Shown one piece after another: positions 48,874 through 63,664 of a DNA stretch of 64,000 nucleotides (position 1 is the first letter of the stretch; the number at the start of each line of letters is the position of its first letter). The position numbers and the translations under genes are program-made. The stretch is from Vitis vinifera (lineage: Eukaryota > Streptophyta > Magnoliopsida > Vitales > Vitaceae), in NCBI RefSeq assembly GCF_030704535.1, contig NC_081807.1:4753001-4817000 (forward strand). The letters run 5' to 3'. The notes under the pieces are model-generated. The model was not told the origin of the DNA. It made no database searches and saw only the letters and a program-made list of their open reading frames with translations.

Positions 48874-51800
48874 CACTACAAGGAAAAAGGTATATGGTGA
48901 CATTTATAACGAGCCACCATAAACATAAGGTGTCACTACAACATAGCGTCACCTTCTCCACTGACACCATAGAGGGTACCAATTGGTGACGTATTTGGAA
49001 GTGACACCAAAGTAGATAAATGGTGACTCATTCAGAAGTGACACCATATATTTCTAGTGATGATAGGGTGTCACATTAAATACATCATCTTTGAGTTATG
49101 ATGTCACATTAAATACATCACCTTTGAGTTATGGTATCACATCATTGTAAATTATTGTGGAATATATGATTGGTTTTAGTTGTTGATTTTTGTAATGCTT
49201 ATGAATTAATAAGATTAACCTGTTTATATTTTGTCCATAAATATAACAATCATATTATATTTAACTCATTTTTCTGTAATGTTTCTGAAATAACTCATAA
49301 TACATTGATCATCTAATAATATTTGTATATCAAATGTTCACAAAAGGATAGTACGTCCAACATATCAAACCCATCAAAACTAAAAAAGAAGAGTGAATAC
49401 ATACCAAAACATGATTTAGAAATGTTAAAGATCCCAAGATTCATGTATACCTCCATTTCATAAGCATAAAACCGGCTAACCATAAAATGACATAGAAGTC
49501 CCATCTAAAAATCTAAATTTCTCAGTTGCAATTAAAGTAACGTTTATGTCCTACAATGTATGACATAAGAGTTGCATTTAAAAACCCAAAATCTTGTTGT
49601 CTTCTTCTTTCTTTTTATTCTCCATTTCACCCTCCCAAGAGTGTATACCTGCATTTCAAAATTTAATGAGTTTTAGAGATTTTTATTGAAGAAAATAAAC
49701 ATGGATCTATGTTATCATAAATGAACAAATCTAAGAATTAATTTTTTTTTCAAATAGAAACATTATTCAAAGAATAAGCATTACTATACAATACCTATGA
49801 AAAAATTCATGTAGTAGCTAAGGGACTCACCATGCATGGTGATCATGATGCATCAACATGATTCATGATTAGTTGTAGCACAAAAGTAGCCCATTCTCCT
49901 CTAATTTCATCGAATTCTACTTGAGAATATGTTTTTTTTTATTACCAAATTGAAATCAAATAAGAAAATAACATTAAAATGCATAACATTTGGAAGCCTA
50001 AAACTATGTACAATTCATTTAATAAGTAATACCTTTGAAGCAATAATTGTAGGATCAAAAATTATCTCTTTAATGAATCTCATAACAAAGTAGCCACATT
50101 CGAACCCTCCTTCTTGTCTTGGACACTAATCGATCAATTATAAAATAACATTAGTACTCACATATATAAATGGTGCAAATGCATAAGCTAATGTGTAAAG
50201 AAAAATTTTTGGATGTCACCTGCACTAGTTGCTAAGATGGCTCCCTCTTAGATGTTTTCTTTGCAAATATTCGAAGAGCCCTATGTAAATAAGTTCAATG
50301 GGTGCATTTTTAAAATAGGTAAATGTTATATGTTTTAATATATATAAATAATAATAAAAATGTGTTTGAGGTGAATGTATTTTTTTTATTTAAAAATAAT
50401 ACTATGAAAAATAATAGGAAGAACTTACATGTTTACGATATCCTTTAAGTCCTCACATGGTTTGTGATGCATAGGGTCAAGATAGTGGACTATCATTTTC
50501 CTTGGCTCAAGCACTACCTAAATATAAACCCTTTAAGTCCTCATATCTATTTCTATTAACAAAATATAAAAACTTTCCAAAACTCAACTACTTAAATATA
50601 AAAACAAAATCAAATAAAATATCTAGCTAATTGGATTTTAGAAACTAAATAAACTAAATATAAAAACTAAATAAAATATCTGTGCCCATGAATTAATTGA
50701 AGAGGATAGAAAGACACAAAGAGAACATGGTTATGGTTATGATTTCCATCTTATCATTTCCTGTCAATACCACACGTGCCCATTTTAAGGTTGGACACTA
50801 CTTTTGTTGCTGGACTTGGAAAGGGAACTTCAAAATTGAAAACATAAATAAACCCTTATGTAAAAAAAAATAACATTAAAATATAATTGAGCATTAAAAT
50901 ATTTACTCTCTTTCATCACTTTCATTTGAATATTAATAATCTCTTATTGAGATAGATACTTACAATTTAACAAAATAGAAATTCCTAATAATAAAAAATA
51001 TAAAATTTTTATTTCTATTAACAAAATATAAAAACTTTCCAAAACTCAACTACTTAAATATAAAAATAAAATCAAATAAAATATCTAACTAATTGGATTT
51101 TAGAAACTAAATAAACTAAATATAAAAACTAAATAAAATATCTATGCCCATGAATTAATTGAAGATGATAGAAAGACATAGAGAGAACATGGCTATGGTT
51201 ATGATTTCCATCTTATCATCTCCCGTCAATACCACACATGCCCATTTTAAGGTTGGACACTACTTTTGTTGGTGGACTTGGAAAGGGAACTTCAAAATTG
51301 AAAACATAAATAAACCCTTATGTAAAAAAAAAAAATAACATTAAAATATAATTGAGCATTAAAATATTTACTCTCTTTCATCACTTTCATTTGAATATTA
51401 ATAATCTCTTATTGAGATAGATACTTACAATTTAACAAAATAGAAATTCCTAATAATAAAAAATATAAAAATTTCTATTTCTATTAACAAAATATAAAAA
51501 CTTTCCAAAACTCAAATACTTAAATATAAAAACAAAATCAAATAAAATATCTAACTAATTGGATTTTAGAAACTAAATAAAATATCTATGCCCATGAATT
51601 AATTGAAGAGGATAGAAAGACACAGAGAGAACATGGTTATGGTTTTGATTTCCATCTTATCATCTCTCGTCAATACCACACATGCCTTCCCAGATTGGTC
51701 CTTTTGGGGTTGGATACTCTCAACGAAATTCTATATCTCATTCCCACTTAGATACAAACAGAAAAATCATTCTTTTTTTTTTTTCCTCTTCTCGTTTTTT

Positions 51801-52524
51801 AGAAATGATGAAGATTATGTGATAGTATATCTTAAAAAAAATTTGTACCTGTTATTCTCACACAAATACATATTAAAAATCATTCATTTTTTCCTGTTTT
51901 TCACTTTTTTTTAAGGACTTGATCATGTGTTTGGTTTAGATTAAAAAAATCAATTAATCTATAGTTTTTTGTTCCATGCTAGAAGATTAAACCTAATTTT
52001 TTCTTCCCTACAACTCAAGAAAACACAATTCACAAAAACCATAATACAAAGATGTTGAAACAATTAATATAATGGCATTAATAAAAGAAAAAAAATTTGA
52101 TAGATCCAAGAGATTTTGGGTTACCTGGGAGTCCACAAAGTGAAGAATGTCGGTTTTGAGCATGTTGACTATGGATGGGTGAGAGAAAAGGTTGAAGAAG
52201 ATCATGATTTTATATATAGGATTTATATATTGAGATTTTTTGGATTGTGGGTGAGATATGGAAACAATGGGATTTTTATATAGTATCCATCATTATTAAT
52301 TCTAAAAGTGAGCTCATTAAGTTATAATACTTAAAAAAATTTATTTTATATGATGTCACTTCCCAAAAAATGACACTATAAATATAAAATTAATATCATC
52401 TAACTACCTCAATTGAAGATTTTTTATATGATGTGTCACCTTTATTAATTATAAACCCTATGATGTTATTATTTTAAAAGTGACACCGTAAATAGTGACA
52501 CCATAAACTATTTTTGTAGTAGTG
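48874..52524. mobile_element. Non-autonomous CACTA transposon, copy 2
   Basis: Identical to 16389-20039, with AAA target duplications and CACTAC termini. It was copied with the segment rather than by a new transposition, since the flanks are also identical. Confidence 0.88.
50548..51677. repeat. 462-466 bp tandem repeat in CACTA, copy 2
   Basis: Units start at 50548, 51010 and 51476, as at 18063-19192. Confidence 0.9.
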
Positions 52525-52527
52525 AAA

Positions 52528-53574
52528 TATGCAAAACTTAAAGATAACCAAACAGAGAGCCAACCCAGTAACAAATATATAAAGCTCCATTTCATTATTG
52601 TATCAATGAGCTTGAAGCAACCGAACATGCCAAAATGAATTTTAAACAACTAAAATATGATTCTCTAAACATCAAGCTTCAAATACCAGTCTAGCTATAT
52701 TCAGATTCATTTCCAAAGTTAACTCGAAACAGAAAAGTAAAGCAGTAACAAGTCCATAGCTAACCAATGTTCAACAAGATAAAATGTGGCATCTGGTATC
52801 CATATCAAGGCATCAATCAACGTGCTCTCCTAGCTGACCCTAGAAGCCTCTAGAAAATCCCTTTAAAAAGGGACAAAAAAAAAAGGCCAAGATGAGAACA
52901 GTGTCCTCACCCTAGAAGCCTCTAGAAAACCCCTCTAAAAAATGGAAAAAACCTACCCAATGAGGATGCATGTCCTCATATGAACCAGCTACTAAGGGTC
53001 TCTAAAAAATAAGCTTGGACTCAAAATTCCTCCTACATGGCCTCTAAAATGCAGTTAAAAAATGAATAATGAGTCAAGTAAACATGGACCAGTAAGGGAC
53101 CATGAATGATTAAGCAAGAAGGATCCAAAACGAGCACCAAAAATGAGTATGGGGCGAGAGGAAAATAAAAAATGTGAAAATATGTGTTATATGAAAAATA
53201 AAGGGCCTACAAATATGCCTCTCTTCAATGTAGATCACGAATGAAATGACCACGAATAGTAAAACATGAGTGATGAATGGTATGAAGTGAATTGCATTGA
53301 AGAACAAAATAGCACTCAAAATTGTCTTAGCACATGGCATGCTAAGCTTAAAGATCGAGGTCACATATTGGGGAAGAAAATCATCAGGATAAAGATATAG
53401 ACAATGTGGGAAGTATAGATGCAATAAAAAACACCAAATCATGACACAATGAACAATTCAAGGACGACCAAGATAAAGAGTGATCAACTCAAAGAAAAAT
53501 GATCTCGAATGAAAGGGAATGCCCTAATAAACTCGAGAAAGGAGAAAACCCTAAATGAACTCAAAAAGAAAGGA
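52528..53574. other. Intergenic, copy 2
   Basis: Same as 20043-21089; no gene supported. Confidence 0.5.
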
Positions 53575-55198
53575 AGGTGTGGCTCGAGGACAAACAACTT
53601 CAAAACTAGGATGTGGCTCGAAGTCGAACTGACTTAACAAGGACAAATGCATGGCTTGAAGCTGAATAAACTTAAAACTAAGGATATGGGTGAGGGTACA
53701 ACTAAACTCAAACAAACTTAATAAGGCTAAAGATGCGGCTCGAAATTGAATAAACTTGAAAACATAAGCACGACTCAAAGTTGAACAAACTCAAGTGGAA
53801 ATGTAAAGGCGTAGAACGAAGCCAAATATGACTCAACAAGAGATGTAAAGGTGTGGCTCGAAGCTTAACAGACTAAACTCAAAACTCAAAGGTGTGACTC
53901 AAAGTTGAACAGACTCAACTGGATATATAAAGGTGTAGTTCAAATTTGAAGAGACTCAAGTCCAAACATAAAGGTGTGACTTGAAGCCAAACAGACTCAA
54001 CTCAAAACATAAAGACACAAGTCGAAACCGAATAAACTCAACTTGAAACGTAAAGGCGTAGCTTGAAGTCAAACAAACTCAACTAAAGATGTAAAGACAC
54101 AGCTCAAAGTCGAACAATCTTAACTCGAAATGTAAAGACGCAACTTAAAGCCAAATAGACTTAACTTGAAACGTAAGGACATGTCTCAAAACTGAATAGA
54201 CTAAACTCTAAACAGAAAGGCATGGCTTGAAGCCATACAAACTCTACTAGAGATGTAAAGGTGTGGCTTGAAGTCAAATAGGCTCAACTTCAAACATAAA
54301 GGTGTTGCTCGAAGCTGAACAAACTTAACTAAAGACATAAAAGTGCGACTCGAAGCTGAATAGACTTAATTTGAAACATAGATGTGGTTCAAAGCCAAAC
54401 AAACTCAACTCAAAATGGAAAGATGCGGCTCGAAGTTGAACAAACTTAACTAGAGACGTAAAGGCTTAGCTCAAAGCCGAACAAACTCAACTTGAAACGT
54501 AAAAGCGTTGCTCAAAGCCGAACAAACTCAATTCAAAAAGTAAAGGTGCAGCTTGAAGCCGAATAGACTCAACTAGAAACATAAAGGCACAACTCGAAGT
54601 CAAATAAACACAATTTGAAACATAAGATGTGATACGAAGCCAAACAAACTCAACTAGAGATGTAGAGGCGCAGCTCGAAGCTAAACAAACTCAACTAGAG
54701 ACTTAAAGGCATGACTTGAAGTTGAACAAACTCAACTAGAAATGTAAAGGCACGACTTGAAGATGAATAGATTCAACTCGAAACATAAAGATGCAGCTCA
54801 ATGCCAAATAGTCTCAACTCAAAACGTAAAGACGAGACTCAAAGCCGAACAAACTCAATTAAAGGCATAAAGGTGAAACTTAAAGCCAAACAAACTTAAT
54901 TAGAGACATAAAGGTGCAGCTTGAAGCCAAACAAATTCAACAAGAAATGTGAAGATGCAATTTGAAGCTGAATAGACTCAATTAGAGACGTGAATGTGCA
55001 ACTTGAAATCGAACAAATTCAACTAAAATGTAAAGGTGTGGCTCAAAGCCGAATAGACTCAACTCAAAACGTAAAGGCATGGCTCAAAGTCAACATATTC
55101 AACTAGAGGTGTAAAGGTGCGACTTAAAGCCTATCAAACTCAACTGGAGACATAAATGCACAGCTCGAAGCCAAACAGACTCAACTAGAGACATAAAG
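53575..55198 (+). repeat. 41 bp minisatellite array, copy 2
   Basis: Same array as 21090-22713, about 40 units. Preservation of unit number and order in both copies is notable for such an array. Confidence 0.93.
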
Positions 55199-55264
55199 CT
55201 AAGACAAGATTTTATTAAATTTATTTTGAGTATTGATATATTTTATATAATGATTTATTTTCAG

Positions 55265-55530
55265 GAAAATTTGGAAAAAAAATATACTAGAGAAATAGAA
55301 AAATTAGCTTACAAGTTCTTGGAACTCATCTCCTTAAGCTTAGGCTTGGTGGGGGATCGGTTGAATGAATTCTTCGAAGGCTAATGCTTCATCCGACTCA
55401 ATCACCATCCGCCATGCTCGTGGCTGGAACTCGCTCTCGGTGTGGGTTGGCACAAGAAGGAAAGGGTTTCACTTCCATTCTTCTTCTTACCGGCGCACCA
55501 TGTGAATGTGAAGCCTTCGAGCTGACCAGT
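55265..55530 (+). pseudogene. 2OG-Fe(II) dioxygenase relic, copy 2
   Basis: Identical to 22780-23045: exon 2 start joined to exon 3 with the iron-binding region deleted. Confidence 0.82.
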
Positions 55531-56505
55531 GAGGAAAAATACAAGTATATTTAAGCGTTTTCTGCCAAACATTATTAGCTTTAAGACGGTTAGACTATTT
55601 TTATTCAACTTTGTTATTTTCTAATTCATTTGGATACATTTTTTATTTTTTATGTTTAAAATAAGAGAATATTAGTAACTTGTATATAAAATACAAAGAC
55701 TCTTAAAATTTTATATTGAAAAAATAATAATTTTAAAAATTATTTAAAAGAACTAAAATATTATAAAAAAATTTATTATCTTAAATTTTAAAAAAAATTA
55801 AAGTGATTTTTATTTTTATATAGATGTTTCTAATTTTTTTTAAAAAAGTATCCAATTGAAAAATAGAGAATTTAATAATCTATTATTTAGATATGGTAGA
55901 ATGCTTTTTGCTTTTAAAATTTATTGTAGTTAGTTTTCTTATGAAAAAATATTAGATATAGCAATTATTATTATTATTTTTTGTGCATCATTTTTTTCCC
56001 TTATATAATTTTTGGTGCAAAAGCGTAGATGTTATTGAACATCTTGTGATTTGTCTTTGTGGAAGAATTCTTTAGAATTTTGTAGCAATCAGCGATCAAC
56101 AATTGTGGATAAGAATAAGATGAAATGGGTGATTAACGATTCAATTAATTTATATTATTATAATGCAATTTTAATTTTACCTATTTCTCATCAAAACTCT
56201 ACCTTCTTAAAACTTTGGCATTTTTTCTTCAACGTTATCAACTCTTCTATTTTTCTTATCTCCACCGTTAAATATAAAGCATTGAATTCAAAAATAGACA
56301 TTACACCATCAGATTTACTAATCAACCTTCCAAATCAAGTACGGATGAAATATTTGAATATTGAGGGTGCCGTGGAAATAGCTAGGTATCACTTGACCAA
56401 ATCTCATTAACATATGCGCAACCCATGAGCTCACACCCCGAACTAGAACTTAACACGTAACCCATATTACGTACAGGTTCAAGGTATTAAACCAACACCC
56501 CTATG
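55531..56505. other. Upstream region of the dioxygenase pseudogene, copy 2
   Basis: Same as 23046-24020; AT-rich, no gene supported. Confidence 0.6.
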
Positions 56506-56515
56506 CTATAAAAAC
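56506..56515 (+). promoter_or_regulatory. TATA box of the dioxygenase pseudogene, copy 2
   Basis: CTATAAAAAC, as at 24021-24030. Confidence 0.6.
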
Positions 56516-56607
56516 CACCTGCCGAGTTGCCCAAGTCCTCTAACCATCTTCACCTGCAGCTACCAGTGCATAATTGCCATTTCTAAGTTCTAATCACTAC
56601 CACAGCC

Positions 56608-57816
56608 ATGGGAGAGGTCGATCCAGCCTTCGTCCAAGACGCCCAACATAGGCCTAAGCTCGCTGTTATCGAAGCTGAAGGCATCCCCCTCATTGATCTC
56701 TCTTCCGCCAATGCTTCCAATCATGTTTCTCAAATAGCTGATGCATGCAAGAACTAGGGCTTTTTTCAAGTCATCAACCATGGGGTGCCCTCGGAGTCTC
56801 GCCGGAAAATTTGGGATGCCGCGAGGAAGTTCTTCGCTCTGCCAGTGGAGGAGAAGAGGAAGGTGAGTAGAGATGAGGTGAATCCTTTTGGGTACTTTGA
56901 TACTGAGCATACCAAGAACGTTAGGGACTGGAAAGAAGTCTTTGATTTCGTGGTGAGAACCCCCGCCTTCGGCCCTGCTTCGGATGATCCTGACGACAAG
57001 GAGCTCATAGAGCTGACCAATCGGTGGCCTCAGTACCCTCCTGAATTAAGGTACAAATTTCACCAGCTAAGGCACAGTCACTACAGTGAATTACTTAGTT
57101 TTTTTTGTTCTAATTGAACTGATTTATACAGGGAGGTCTGTGAAGAATATGCGAGAGAAACGGAAAAACTAGCTTTCAAGCTGATGGGACTCATCTCTCT
57201 GAGCTTAGGTTTGCCAGAAAACAGATTCAATCTTTTCTTTGAAGAATCAACGAGCTCCGTCCGCTTCAATCACTACCCACCTTGCCCTGTCCCTCACCTA
57301 GCTCTGGGCGTTGGTCACCACAAGGATGTCGGAGCCTTAACCATCCTTGCCCAGGATGATGTCGGAGGGTTGGAAGTAAAGCGAAAAACCGATGGAGAAT
57401 GGGTTCGAGTGAAGCCCACCCCAGATGCTTATATCATCAATGTTGGGGATATAATTCAGGTACCACCCAAGAACTTTGAATTATAAGCACCTGCTTATCA
57501 GTTATTTGGCTCACCGAATTTTGCACCTATTTGGCTAATTATACTGATATTAAACCAGGCTTGGAGCAACGACACTTATGAGAGTGTGGAGCACAGAGTG
57601 ATACTGAATTCAGAGAGGGAAAGGTTCTCGATTCCGTTCTTTTTCAATCCCGCGCACCATCTTTGGGTGCAGCCCTTGGAGGAGCTGACGAAAGGGGAAA
57701 AACCAAAGTATAGAGCATACAACTTGGGAAAGTTCTTGGCTACGAAAAAGCGCAGTAATCTTAAGAAGCTTGGTGTGGAAAACCTCCAAATTTCTCATTT
57801 CAAGGTATCAGAGTAA
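56608..57816 (+). pseudogene. 2OG-Fe(II) dioxygenase pseudogene, copy 2
   Basis: Identical to 24123-25331. Exons are 56608-57050, 57132-57459 and 57559-57816. The same TAG replaces Trp50 (56755-56757), so the lesion predates the segmental duplication. All splice sites and the three iron ligands are preserved. Confidence 0.9.
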
Positions 57817-58034
57817 AAAGGTCGGTGGGACATTATCTATCCGTAATCAATAAGCGCTTGTTTTAGCTCTCTAAAGCTTACCATGTGGTATATACGATAC
57901 GTACGTGGTGAATTTGGAGGTTTGGTGTGAAAATAATAATGTAATTTGCTTGATAAATAAGCAGCAATGCATGCTGCATTAATGGAATCATCATTTTCTT
58001 CCTATTCTAGGAAGAGAATTATTAAGATAAATGA

Positions 58035-58418
58035 TGTTAACCAAATCACACACACATGTATAAGCAGAGAGAAAAAAAAAAAAAATTTAGCATGGTTTGA
58101 CGATCAATTTGATCCCTACATCAATGGAGTACACCAACACTCAACAATCCACTACAAAAGGAATGAGAAGGAGTGCAATGGCAAAGCTCTCAAAAAACTT
58201 CTCAATTGCTACTTCACTCATTAAAAAATAAAACCCTAAAACATAAAAGGGTTAAAATATATAATAAGATTAAACTCGTCAATTATTACATAAAAACAAA
58301 TAAATAAATTCTCTAGAGAGCATTGCGCCCTTCAACCCCTATGAGCTAATCGGCTAGCTTGACCCTTACCATCCTAAGTGAAGCATAACAAAACTAATTC
58401 AAGCTTCACAATCCAACA
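58035..58418 (-). repeat. 3' LTR of copia, copy 2
   Basis: Same 384 bp LTR as 25550-25933. Confidence 0.75.
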
Positions 58419-60465
58419 ATCTTCCACTTGAAGACTAAAACACAAGTAAACATTCTCCTTCAATGATTAATGGGTATGAGGGTGCACTCAAACAACCTAT
58501 TTTCACGATCTTGACCAATTGAAGTTGCACACAACTCCAGTTTTTCTGTTATCACTATTTTGGTTAACATGTTAACTAGATTCTTCCTATCTTGTATCTT
58601 CACAAGTGTTAACACCCTATCTTCAAGCAAAAACCTGATGAAGTGATAACAAAGTGTAATATAATTAGTTCTTGAATGAAATGCTGAATACTTAGCCAAA
58701 TGTATTGCACTTTGGCTATTACTATGCAAAACATTCATATCTTGTTTGAATCCCAACTTTGCTAACAAACTCTACAACCAAATCATTTCTTTACTAACTT
58801 TTGTGATAGTCACATATTTTACTTTAATTGTACATAAAATAACAATCTTCTACAATTGAGAAATCCAATTAATAGCAGTAGTACCCAAAGTGAACACATA
58901 CCCTATAGTACTTTTCCAATTATCTATCTCATTGGCAAAATCAACATCCACATATCCTTCCAATTTTAACTCACTCCTTCTGAAATGTAGACACTTTTTT
59001 GTAGTACCATATAAGTACCTAAGCATCCATTTCACTGCTTCGTAATGCTACTTACTTGGATTTGGCATAAATATGCTCACAACTTCCATTGCATAGGCAA
59101 TGTCTAGTGTCGTGCATATCATAACATACATCAAACTTCCAATGGCTAAGGCATATGTGACCTTTGCCATGAAGTCTCTTTCCTCATATGCCCATGGGCA
59201 ATGTTTAATTAGACAACTTGAAATGATTTGCTAATGATGTTCTAACTACCTTAACATTACTCATGTCAAATATTTGCAATACTTTATGAATATATATACT
59301 TAGCCTAAGATAACCACAAGATGCCTGTTTATTTGTCTCTACTAATCTTCATCCTAAGTACCTACTTTGTTGCGCCCAAGTCCTTCATTTCAAATTTAAT
59401 AGACAACTATTTCTTCAACTTGTTAATTTCATCTAAATTTGTGTCAACTACTAATATGTCATCAACATACAGTAACAAAATAATATAGATAGAACCAACC
59501 TTTATGAAGTAACAACAATGGCCTGCATTGCAGTTGAGATACCCATTCTTTTACAGAAAGTGCCAAATATTCTATACCATTGTTTGGGGCTTGTCTTAAA
59601 CCATACAGACTCTTAGTTAATTTGCACACCACATTCTCTTTACCCTTCACTACAAAACCCTCTAGTTGTTGCATATATATTAATTTCCCCCTCCAAATCA
59701 CCATAGAGGAAAGATATCTTCACATCTAATTGCTTTATATGTAGACTCCCTATCGCTACAATACTCAAAACAGATCGAATAATAGTTAGTTTCACAACTA
59801 GAGAGAAAATGATTGTATAGTTAATCATTTTTCTTCTGCTAAAACCCGTTTACCACCAATCTAGCCTCATATCTCTTAGAACCATCATGTTCCTACTTAA
59901 TTTAATACACCCACTTATTATGAAGAACTTTCTTACCCACTAGTAACTCGACTAGCTTCCAAGTCTGGTTAAGAATAAGAGACTTCATTTTGTCTTTCAT
60001 TGTAAGTTCCCACTTGCTATTATCTTCCATATGATATGCTTCATCATAACATTTTGGTTCACCTCCATCTATTAATAGCAAATAATTTAAATACTTCCTA
60101 TTTGGTACATGTGGCCTGTTAGATCTCCTCAAAGTAGGAATTGAAACTAGATCTTGTGATATATTAACATCCTATGTAGTATTTTCCTCAATCTAATGAT
60201 TCTGACCTGTCTTATTTGTCATGTTATTCTATGGGACATCATCTAGCTCAAAGTAAATAGGTTCAGGTTGTACCAAACTATTGAAATGTATTGCATCTCT
60301 CTACTTATACAAAACTTTATCATTAAATATGACATCCCTACTTCTAATCACTTTCCTATTCTGGTCATCCTAAAACTGATAATCAAAATCATTAACACCA
60401 TAGCTAATGAAAGTACATTTTAGTGATTTAGCATCAAGTATGTTTATGTCATGATCACTAATATG

Positions 60466-60490
60466 TATATATATATATATATATATATAT
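60466..60490 (+). repeat. (TA)n microsatellite, copy 2
   Basis: 25-base TA run, the same length as at 27981-28005. Confidence 0.9.
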
Positions 60491-61659
60491 GATACACAAC
60501 CAAATACCCTTAAATGAGAAAACTTTACCTTTTTTCTAGTTCACACTTTTTTCGATATTTTGTGATCCAAGTAAGTTGACGGTCCTCAATTGATCAAGTA
60601 AGTTGTTGTGTTGATTGCTTCTACCTAGAACTCCTTTGAAAACCTTGCTTGTATACACATGTTTTTTTCTCTTTCAATGAATGTCTTGTTCATTCATTCT
60701 ACTATACCATTCTGGTAAGGTGTCCTTGGCACGGTCTTCTCCAATTTAATTCCATTTTCATAATAGAACTTCTTGAACTCAAAGTCTTCATACTCCCTAC
60801 CATTATCAAACTGCAACTTCTTGACTCTCATACCTGTCTTATTCTCCATCATTATTTCCATCTCTTGAATACATCAAACACTTCTCATTTGTGTATCATA
60901 AAGTATACTCACACTTTCCTCAAATGATCATCAATGAGGGTCACAAAATAGGATCTTCCACCGATAGATGAAACTGAAGCAAGTCCCTAAACATTTGTAT
61001 GAACTAACTTTAGTTTTGCTTCTTTTGGAGTTCTTCCAACTTTCTTAAAGCTAACCCTTTTTTGTTTCCCAAGTATGCAACTTTCACACATGTTAATGTC
61101 AACTTACTTCAAACCTAACAACTTCCCATTCAAGTGTATAATTTTCAGCCCATCATTACTCATGTGACCAAGCCTCTAATGCCATAAATTCGAATCTTCT
61201 TTGCTCTCAACAAGGGCAATAAACTCACAACCATCCATTGTCATGTAAAGAGTATCATTCTTCTTACCATGGCAAATAGCTATCTTTCGCTAACTACCCA
61301 ATGGAAATAAAATTCTCTCTCGGGTTTGAAATGTGCCTCACATTATCCAAATTTCATACAAATCCATTCAATTTGATCTACACTTCACCTATGCCAATAA
61401 CAACACATGCTTGGTCATCACCTAGATACTTCATCCCTAGATTACCTGAGACATAATTCTCAAATAATTCTCCATTTGAGGTAGCATGGAATGATGTCCC
61501 TGAATCTAATACCCACTATTCTGTTGTTCTCTCCAAATAGCAAATAAGAGCATCATCTAATTCTTTTGACACAACATTCGCATTGGTCTTGTTGTCACCA
61601 TTCTTATCCTTCTTGGCAGCCTTGCACTCATTTTTATAATGTTCCTTCTTTCCACAATT

Positions 61660-63664
61660 TGACTAATCTTCTCTATTATCTAAAATACTAAGCCTTTTTA
61701 TGTAACAACTTTGGTCAAGAAAAAAACTAGAGAAAGGGTCACTACGACTTTTATAATACTCTGGATATTATCCTTAGGGACTAACTTATGGAATTTGTCA
61801 ATACTAGGATAAATGAATCGTTTTTATTTAAATCCTAAAGTGAAAAACAATATGTGAATTAACTTTTATGAAGTGAAACTAAGTAAAAGAAGCTAAATTA
61901 ATAACAAAACGAATATTGATTTTTAATTTAATTGATTTAAATTTGAGGTTTTCCACAATCTAACTTAAAATGTAGAAATAGAGATAACAAAGGTTTCTTA
62001 ACTAGAGTGATCTTAAGGTTTTGGAATTCTTGGTCGCTTACGATCAACTTGAGTCGTACCCTATAACTCAAAATTACATCTAAAACCTTTTCTTTTTTTT
62101 TTAACAAAAAACAAATTCTGAAAACCATCAAATGAATGAGATTATTATCAATTTAAGGTTTGGCTTTTTAACATTTCCTACTTCTTATAGCTTTGTTTTG
62201 GGGCAGATAACTATAAGGAAAATCAGGATAACTAATGATCAAGAGTTACCAAGAATCACTAGTATTGAATAATAACCTACTATATTATTCTCTAAACTAA
62301 CTCACAATGATAGGATAAAAAATTAATAAATTGTAACTCAACCATTAATTAATCTTATTGTTATAATAATTTACCTAATGTCCCTATAAGTTTTCTAACC
62401 ATTAAGTTTTTATGTTTCAAGTCCCAAGATAGCTTTTTATCCTTTGTTGGGGGTAATGTCACATTCACAATCCATAATAGGCTAAAAATTCATAATTTGA
62501 ATCAAAGAAAACTAAAAACAATATATTCAATAAAGAACGAAAGAAATAAACCAAAGTTCTTGTATTCTTCCCCACAAAATGCCTAACTCTTGGAAAATCA
62601 CCTAAACTCTAGAACTAAAAGAGTTTATATAGTAACTTTAATGACCTAACATGTGGTACACTCTCATTGACCACTTATTATAATGAAAATTCATAAATAA
62701 CCTTAAAAAAAAAACCCAAAAATTACGAGTTCTAAATGAGTATGATGCATTTTGAATTGGATAGAGACATTTGAAACTCGTTTTGACATGTCTTGGAGCT
62801 CAAAATCGGTCACTAGTGGTTGAGTTCGATATTTGGGTGAGTTCCAAATCAATTTTGAACTCATAAGTGGGAAATAAATGGTCCAATTTGAAGTCAACAA
62901 GGTGAATTCAAAATTCACAATGAATTTTGAACTCACTCATTGCCCATGCATGTTTGTTTGGCTTTGAAATGTATGCCTCTTGTTTGAAACAAGTAGAGAG
63001 ATTCAAACTTAGCCTATTCCAAAAGTTTTATTTCATTCCTTTGAGTTTTAAATGGACAAAAATCATTTCAAATCCAAGTTACCAATTTTGAACTTAGTTT
63101 TCCTCTCCAACCAATTTGCTTTAAATGTGCATAACTTCCTTATTTACCTCTAATTTGCACATCTTTTGAAGTTTTGAATTCTTAACTTCTCAAGTTTCAA
63201 AACAATATATAGCTTGCCTAAAATGGACTTTGGGAAATGCTCCAAATTTCATCTTAAAGTCAAAGTACATGTTACCACCAGATTTTGAATCCCAATTTCC
63301 ATACAAACTTGATGAATTTGGCTTCATGTCTCATTTTCTATGTTTGTATGCCTTATTTCTTACTTCATAATGGTCATTCCTTATTTCTCAAACTCGTGAT
63401 ATCCTCATCTTGCTTTTCCTTATATTTCATGAGTCTTGACTTGTTAATTTTCTCATTTAACCCCATCTCATTCTTTCAAAATCTAAACTGATTCAATTTG
63501 TACTCTTTTCTTCCCTTAAACCTAAGATAAATCTTCAAATACAAGTTAAACTCATGGTTAAGGCCATAGCATCGATTTGGGTAGAGTCGGATGATTTGAA
63601 TGTCTTATGGTGCATGAATCATATCAAATATGTGTTATTGGAGCACATATTTTAGCTCTAATCA
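61660..63664 (-). mobile_element. Nested solo LTR in copia, copy 2
   Basis: Same as 29175-31179; CAATT target copies at 61655-61659 and 63665-63669. Confidence 0.8.
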